Source of the DNA: Porphyromonadaceae bacterium UBA7180
Lineage (GTDB): Bacteria > Bacteroidota > Bacteroidia > Bacteroidales > Muribaculaceae
Direction: 5' to 3'
Assembly (NCBI GenBank): GCA_002491165.1
Contig: DKVK01000017.1
Location: 1-25,973 of the forward strand
DNA: 25,973 nucleotides
Part shown: positions 21,584 through 25,973 of the stretch, one piece after another
Layout: each line of letters starts with the position of its first letter
How positions within the stretch are numbered: position 1 is the first letter of the stretch
Made by a program: the position numbers and the translations under genes
Notes under the pieces: generated by a model
Seen by the model: the letters and a program-made list of their open reading frames with translations, nothing else
Told to the model about the DNA's origin: nothing
The model's database searches: none

Positions 21584-24046
21584 TTATCTTCCGCCGCCGT
21601 TGCCGCCAGAGCTTTGCGACTTCATGTCGTCGTTGCTTATAGAGGCATTGGTGCGCCGCACGTCGCTCTTCAGTCCGCCGAACTTGTAGGTGATGGAGAA
21701 GCCGGCCGACCATTGCTTGAACTTGTTGGTATATTGTTCGCGGAAGGTTTCGGTGGTAGTGGTAAAAGTGGATTTGCGCTCGGGAGTGAGGAATTGGTTG
21801 CAGTTAATCGAGAGCGTAAGCGCATCGTTTTTCAGGAAAGAACGTGACAGCGAGAAGCCGTAATAATACCAGGTGTCATACTTTTCCTGCGCTCCTATTC
21901 CGGGGGTCCCGCCGCCGCCCCACGCGTCGATGCGCAGCTTGAACGGTGTGGTGTAGCCGTAGTTGGCGTTGAAGTAACCCTGCCACCCGTGGTTGCGGAC
22001 GTTCATCGCGCCGCGCGAGTTGTAATCGTTGTATGAACCGCCGACGTATAGCGACGCGTCCATAGTCGATGTTATCTGGTACATGAGGTAACCGCCGAGG
22101 TCCACCGAACGGTAACGTCCGATGTTGGCGTATGTGCTGTGCTGGACGTTATCTTTCATGAAATCGTTGGACTCTATCGAGTTGTTGGTCTGCGAATAAG
22201 AGACCGACGCCTCGCCGCTGAATTTACCGCCGTAGTTGGAGTATTTCAGCTCTACCATATTATTGTGCTCGCTCTTGAGGTCGGGGTTGCCGTAGCTTAA
22301 CGACCCGAACGTCAAGGTATTGACGTAGGGATTGAGGTAGCCGAGCGACGGGCGCCAAATCCTCATGCGGTAGGCGACGCGGAAGTTGCTCATCTCCGTA
22401 AGCTTGTAGGTAAGCGATGCGTTTGGCACCAGGTCGTTGAGCCGCGTGGTGAAGTCGGCCCAGTCGCCCGTGTTTTCCTGGTACTTGTAATCGAGGCCCA
22501 TGCGGGTGTGCTCGTAGCGGAGTCCGGCGCGCGCCGCGAATTTCCAGAACGACGCGTTGTAGGAAACGTAGGCGGCATAGACGTCGTTGAACTGCTGCAC
22601 CTTAGAGGCGCTGATGGGGAGCACTTCCTCCTCTTTCAATCCGTCGAGGGTGCGGTTATTGCTATCGGAGCGGCGGAGCACTGCCTTGAAGCCGGTCTCG
22701 AAAGTATGTTTGTCGGAGAAGAGCGGGAGCACGTAGTCTCCCTGGAGCGTATAGCTGTTGCTATAACCCGTCTGGCGGCGCCCCTGGAAGGGGGAGATGA
22801 CGTCGTAGCCGAGGTTTTCGTAGTCGTAGTTGCGGACATCCGAACGGTAGGGCGACTCGCCGTAGTCATACTGCGCCGTGAGCGTCAGTGTGTGCTGCGT
22901 GTTGTTTGGGAAAGTGTGCTGGTACGAGGCGTTGGCGGAACTCCACAGGCTACTTGATTTGGTGAAGAAGTCGCGCTTGTATCCCCACACGAGGGCGTTG
23001 TCGATATTGCTCATCGTGACTGACTGAGAGGCATTCTGGCGCGATTTGTAATGTCCGATGTTGCCCGAAAGGGTGAAAAGGTTAAGCGTGTCCGGCTCCC
23101 ACGAAAGGTTCAGGTTGCCGGAAAGGAAGTACGACTTCTGCAATCCCTTGCTGTGCGAGCGGTAGTAACGCTCGGTGTCGGAAGTGAAGTTCTCGCGCTC
23201 CGAGTCGGTGTAGGTGTGGGCGCGCATCACAGAGTAGTTGCTTCCCGAAACATTGGCAGAGGCCGTAACCTTGTTGATTTTAGTGCGGCCGTAGAGATTG
23301 CCGTTGTAGCCGCCGTTCGAGACGCCCGCGCGTGCCGTGACAAGATAACCCTCCATGCTCTGCTTCTTGTCGGTGATGATATTCAGGATACCCGCCGTCC
23401 CCTCCGCCTCATATTTGGCACCCGGGTCGGTGATTACCTCTATCTTCTTTATGGACGACGCCGGCATCGACTTCAGGATATTCTTCGGGTCGCCCGAAAG
23501 CATAGGGTCCGGCTTACCGTTTATGTAGATTTTGAAGTTGGAATCACCCTTCACCTTGATGTTATCCTCGCCGTCGACGGTCACCATCGGCACCTTGCGG
23601 AGCATCTCCATCACGGTGTTCGTTCCCGACGAAGGGTCGCGCTCCACATCGTAAGTCAGCTTCGCACCATCACTCGAAATAAGGTCTTTGGTAGCCACTA
23701 CCGTCACTTCGCTGAGCGTCTCCCCCACTTCCAGCAGTTCGAGGTCGCCGAGGTCAGTGGCGGAATTGGCGGCTGTAAATTCGATGCTGAGCGGCTTCTT
23801 GCCGACGTACTCGGTTTTCAGCCGATACTTGCCGGGATGCAGGTTGGTGGAAAAACGTCCTTCGGCATCCGAGACATCGAAGACCACGGGATGCACCGTA
23901 TCGGCACCGGCAAACACCTTATATGGCACCGAGACCATGGCATCGCCGGAGACAGCCTCCACGAAGCGGCCGCGCACCACAGTGGCGAAAGCCGCCGACG
24001 CAACGGCAAGAGAGAGGACAACAAACAAAAGTCGAGTTCTAATCAT
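21584..24046 (-). CDS. TonB-dependent receptor-like outer-membrane beta-barrel protein (OMP_b-brl_3 type)
   Basis: The product is 820 residues. A signal peptide (MIRTRLLFVVLSLAVASAAFA, 1-21) is followed by a carboxypeptidase-regulatory-like beta domain (22-105; ...FSTNLHPGKYRLKTEYVG...), a plug domain (about 115-235, with VMEMLRKVPMV, IYINGKPDPM, ASSIKKIEVITDPGAKYEAEGTAGILNI), and a large beta-barrel to about 785. The plug signature IEVI..P.AKY.AEG.AGI.NI marks the OMP_b-brl_3 group rather than SusC. The barrel ends near FSITYKFGG. A hydrophilic tail of about 30 residues then ends SSGGNGGGR, so the usual C-terminal aromatic residue is not last. It probably imports a substrate powered by TonB; no SusD-like partner gene is adjacent, and the substrate is unknown. 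Confidence 0.9.
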   Translation of the reverse strand: MIRTRLLFVVLSLAVASAAFATVVRGRFVEAVSGDAMVSVPYKVFAGADTVHPVVFDVSDAEGRFSTNLHPGKYRLKTEYVGKKPLSIEFTAANSATDLGDLELLEVGETLSEVTVVATKDLISSDGAKLTYDVERDPSSGTNTVMEMLRKVPMVTVDGEDNIKVKGDSNFKIYINGKPDPMLSGDPKNILKSMPASSIKKIEVITDPGAKYEAEGTAGILNIITDKKQSMEGYLVTARAGVSNGGYNGNLYGRTKINKVTASANVSGSNYSVMRAHTYTDSERENFTSDTERYYRSHSKGLQKSYFLSGNLNLSWEPDTLNLFTLSGNIGHYKSRQNASQSVTMSNIDNALVWGYKRDFFTKSSSLWSSANASYQHTFPNNTQHTLTLTAQYDYGESPYRSDVRNYDYENLGYDVISPFQGRRQTGYSNSYTLQGDYVLPLFSDKHTFETGFKAVLRRSDSNNRTLDGLKEEEVLPISASKVQQFNDVYAAYVSYNASFWKFAARAGLRYEHTRMGLDYKYQENTGDWADFTTRLNDLVPNASLTYKLTEMSNFRVAYRMRIWRPSLGYLNPYVNTLTFGSLSYGNPDLKSEHNNMVELKYSNYGGKFSGEASVSYSQTNNSIESNDFMKDNVQHSTYANIGRYRSVDLGGYLMYQITSTMDASLYVGGSYNDYNSRGAMNVRNHGWQGYFNANYGYTTPFKLRIDAWGGGGTPGIGAQEKYDTWYYYGFSLSRSFLKNDALTLSINCNQFLTPERKSTFTTTTETFREQYTNKFKQWSAGFSITYKFGGLKSDVRRTNASISNDDMKSQSSGGNGGGR

Positions 24047-24150
24047 AACAATAATAGTTTAAGCGGAAGTCCCTCCCGGCGCGCCAAAACGGCCGTCCTC
24101 GAAGGCCCACACAACCAAAAGACGCACCGCCCCCGCCTTTGTGACACTCC

Positions 24151-24181
24151 CCGCCGAAAAAATTGCACAAGCCGCCGAAAA
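24151..24181. repeat. CCGCCGAAAA direct repeats, 21-bp spacing
   Basis: CCGCCGAAAA occurs at 24151-24160 and again at 24172-24181. The 21-bp period places both copies on the same face of the helix, about 105-135 bases upstream of the receptor start at 24046. This is compatible with a regulator-binding site; no known regulator is recognised. Confidence 0.45.
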
Positions 24182-24194
24182 GGTATCAGCCTCA

Positions 24195-24300
24195 AATAAG
24201 AAGCGAAGGTCCCGAATAAGGAGCGCAGGTTTCCAACCTGCGTAACAAAGCGCAACTCGATCCGCGCAGCCAATGGTACGGAGCCCTACAGGTCTCCGTA
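24195..24300. repeat. REP-like intergenic element with two hairpins and a 20-bp tandem duplication
   Basis: Two imperfect copies of a 20-bp unit (AATAAG-A/G-AGCG-A/C-AGGT) begin at 24195 and 24215. A strong hairpin follows, CGCAGGTT-TCC-AACCTGCG (24224-24242). A second has arms TACGGAG/CTCCGTA (24277-24283 and 24294-24300) with a 10-base loop. The minus-strand frame through the block is open and reads RTIGCADRVALCYAGWKPALL, a phrase I believe recurs in Bacteroidales intergenic ORFs (from memory, not checked). The 349-base gap 24047-24395 shows no convincing gene. Confidence 0.55.
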
Positions 24301-24336
24301 AGAGCCGCAATAATGCGCCAACCCTGGGTGCGAACG

Positions 24337-24368
24337 AAAAAAGAGCGGCCGGTTGGGGTCGCTCTTTC
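24337..24368 (-). terminator. Rho-independent terminator of the methylmalonyl-CoA mutase gene
   Basis: On the minus strand, AAGAGCG (complement of 24360-24366) pairs with CGCTCTT (complement of 24341-24347) around a GC-rich inner region and is followed by a T-run (complement of AAAA at 24337-24340 and the A-rich stem base). It starts about 28 bases after the stop. The plus strand also ends TTTCTT, so it could act in both directions. Confidence 0.8.
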
Positions 24369-24395
24369 TTATTTGAAGTTGTAATTTGTCGAGGA

Positions 24396-25973
24396 TTATT
24401 TTTCGGCGCGGTCTTCGTTGAGGAGGCGTACCATCTCGATGGCGCTCTTGGCGATGCGTGTGCCGGGGCCGAAGATGGCGGCTACGCCTGCCTTGTAGAG
24501 GAAGTCGTAGTCCTGCGCGGGAATCACACCGCCGGCGGTGACCAAAATGTCGGGGCGGCCGAGCTTCTTGAGCTCTTCGATTACCTGCGGGATGAGGGTC
24601 TTGTGTCCTGCTGCCAGCGAGCTGACACCGAGAATGTGGACGTCGTTCTCCACTGCCTGGCGAGCGGCTTCGGCCGGTGTCTGGAACAGCGGGCCCATGT
24701 CTACGTCGTAACCGCAGTCGGCGTAACCGGTGGCTACCACTTTGGCGCCGCGGTCGTGGCCGTCCTGGCCCATCTTGGCTATCATGATACGCGGCTGGCG
24801 ACCTTCGCGTTTGGCGAAGTCTGCCACCATGCGGCGGGCTTCCTCGAACTCGGGATCACCCTTCTCTTCGTTGCTGTACACTCCTGATATTGTTTTGATT
24901 ACTGCTTTGTAACGTCCTACCACAGCCTCGCAGGCATCGGAGATTTCGCCCAGTGTGGCGCGTTTGCCGGCTGCCTTGACTGCCAGGTCGAGGAGGTTGC
25001 CCTTCGACGGGTCTTTGACGCATTCGGTGATGGCGGCGAGAGCCTCTTTAACCTCGGCTTCGTTGCGGTGGGCCTTGAGGTCTTCGAGACGTGCGCACTG
25101 CTCTTTGCGCACCTCGGTGTTGTCCACTTCGAGGATGTCGATGGGGTCTTCATGTTCGAGGCGGCATTCGTTGATACCGATGATTTTCTGCTTGCCGGAG
25201 TCGATGCGTGCCTGCGTGCGGGCTGCTGCTTCTTCGATTTTGAGTTTGGGCAGACCGGTTTCGATGGCTTTTGCCATACCGCCGAGTTTCTCGATTTCCT
25301 GGATGTGTGCCCAGGCTTTTTCGGCGATTTCGTTGGTCAGGGCCTCTACGTAGTAGGAACCTGCCCAGGGGTCAACCTGCTTCGTGACGTAGGTCTCCTC
25401 CTGGATATAGATCTGCGTGTTACGTGCGATACGTGCGGAGAAGTCGGTCGGCAGTGCGATGGCTTCGTCGAGGGCGTTAGTGTGGAGCGACTGTGTGTGG
25501 CCGAGCACGGCACCCATAGCCTCCACGCAGGTACGGCCCACGTTGTTGAAGGGGTCCTGTTCGGTGAGCGACCATCCGGATGTCTGGCAGTGTGTGCGCA
25601 GGGCCAGCGATTTGGGGTTCTTCGGGTTGAACTGTTTTACGATTCTTGCCCAAAGCATACGTGCGGCGCGCATCTTGGCGATTTCCATGAAGTAGTTCAT
25701 GGAGATACCCCAGAAGAACGAGAGGCGCGGGGCAAAGGAGTCGATGTCCATGCCTGCGTTCACACCTGCGCGGAGGTATTCGAGACCGTCGGCCAGGGTG
25801 TATGCCAGCTCGATGTCGGCGGTAGCGCCGGCCTCCTGCATGTGGTAGCCGGAGATGGAGATGGAGTTGAACTTGGGCATGTTCTTCGAGGTGTATTCGA
25901 AGATGTCGGCGATAATCTTCATGGAGAATGCCGGCGGGTAGATGTATGTGTTACGCACCATGAACTCCTTGAG
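24396..25973 (-). CDS. mutB: Methylmalonyl-CoA mutase large (catalytic) subunit, 5' end outside the window
   Basis: This adenosylcobalamin enzyme interconverts succinyl-CoA and (R)-methylmalonyl-CoA, the entry to propionate formation in Bacteroidales. The frame stays open to the window edge (LKEF precedes the first Met at 25961), so about 525 residues are present and roughly 190 N-terminal residues of the usual 715 are missing. The catalytic TIM-barrel part shows SISISGYHMQEAGA, RTHCQTSGWSLTEQDPFNN and QSLHTNALDEAIALPTDFSARIARNTQ. The C-terminal B12-binding domain has the base-off signature: KMGQDGHDRGAKV with the cobalt-ligating His of DxHxxG, GVSSLAAGH, and VTAGGVIP. It ends with its own terminator. 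The small subunit gene (mutA) would be expected just beyond the right edge; it is not in this window. Confidence 0.97.
   Translation of the reverse strand, partial: LKEFMVRNTYIYPPAFSMKIIADIFEYTSKNMPKFNSISISGYHMQEAGATADIELAYTLADGLEYLRAGVNAGMDIDSFAPRLSFFWGISMNYFMEIAKMRAARMLWARIVKQFNPKNPKSLALRTHCQTSGWSLTEQDPFNNVGRTCVEAMGAVLGHTQSLHTNALDEAIALPTDFSARIARNTQIYIQEETYVTKQVDPWAGSYYVEALTNEIAEKAWAHIQEIEKLGGMAKAIETGLPKLKIEEAAARTQARIDSGKQKIIGINECRLEHEDPIDILEVDNTEVRKEQCARLEDLKAHRNEAEVKEALAAITECVKDPSKGNLLDLAVKAAGKRATLGEISDACEAVVGRYKAVIKTISGVYSNEEKGDPEFEEARRMVADFAKREGRQPRIMIAKMGQDGHDRGAKVVATGYADCGYDVDMGPLFQTPAEAARQAVENDVHILGVSSLAAGHKTLIPQVIEELKKLGRPDILVTAGGVIPAQDYDFLYKAGVAAIFGPGTRIAKSAIEMVRLLNEDRAEK

Noticed and set aside
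20605..21642. 345-codon plus-strand ORF inside the MATE gene
   Set aside because: Arg/His/Ala-rich out-of-frame reading; the MATE frame carries the family signatures.
23051..24199. 382-codon plus-strand ORF opposite the TonB receptor gene
   Set aside because: Arg/Val/His-rich shadow; the minus-strand plug and barrel motifs are unambiguous.
24047..24395. Short minus-strand ORFs (76-83 codons) as real genes in the gap upstream of the TonB receptor gene
   Set aside because: They run through hairpins and tandem repeats, overlap each other in two frames and have Arg/Ala/Leu-rich composition; better explained as readings of a repeat element.
24396..25973. Cobalamin riboswitch for the mutase gene
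   Set aside because: The 5' end of the gene lies beyond the window, so no leader sequence can be examined.

Overview
The window looks like chromosomal DNA of a Bacteroidota gut or oral anaerobe of the order Bacteroidales. A Muribaculaceae-like genome is my best guess, but the family cannot be fixed from this window. Four observations point there: promoters of the Bacteroidota type (TTTG, about 20 bases, TAnnTTTG); no Shine-Dalgarno sites before starts; secreted proteins ending in type IX secretion (T9SS) type A-like sorting tails; and a B12-dependent methylmalonyl-CoA mutase, an OMP_b-brl_3-type TonB-dependent receptor and Sel1-repeat, DUF389 and M13 proteins typical of the order. Coding DNA is fairly GC-rich, while the gaps between genes are AT-rich.

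Layout. Bases 1-2741 hold a damaged surface-protein region. A minus-strand scrap of a choice-of-anchor-J adhesin (about 18-147) abuts, at a perfect 12-bp palindrome, a plus-strand repeat-domain T9SS protein that has lost its 5' end and is split by a -1 frameshift near 1650. Next comes a divergent pair with well-formed promoters: a YciO/YrdC-family protein (minus) and MTA/SAH nucleosidase (plus). These are followed by a bile-acid:sodium symporter-like transporter and malate dehydrogenase. From 11643 down to 6724 a minus-strand operon encodes three secreted proteins: a small one with a probable sorting tail, a two-copy FISUMP-type domain protein, and a 1007-residue multi-domain adhesin with a sorting tail. 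It is probably the most interesting accessory block. Plus-strand housekeeping genes follow: an ABC-F ATPase and an M13 metallopeptidase. Then come a minus-strand Sel1-repeat protein, a plus-strand DUF389 membrane protein, and an acyltransferase-3/MATE gene pair two bases apart. Finally, on the minus strand, there is a TonB-dependent outer-membrane receptor, a REP-like repeat patch, and the C-terminal three quarters of methylmalonyl-CoA mutase, which runs off the window end.

Functional links: malate dehydrogenase and methylmalonyl-CoA mutase both belong to the fumarate/succinate-propionate fermentation route of these anaerobes. The T9SS proteins and the TonB receptor are the cell-surface side. 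I found no CRISPR array, tRNA, rRNA, transposase or phage gene, and no complete new defence or mobile system. The most unusual signals are the strand-switch junction at the palindrome, the three-gene secreted operon, the degenerate 9-bp tandem array at 4329-4401, and the REP-like patch at 24195-24300.
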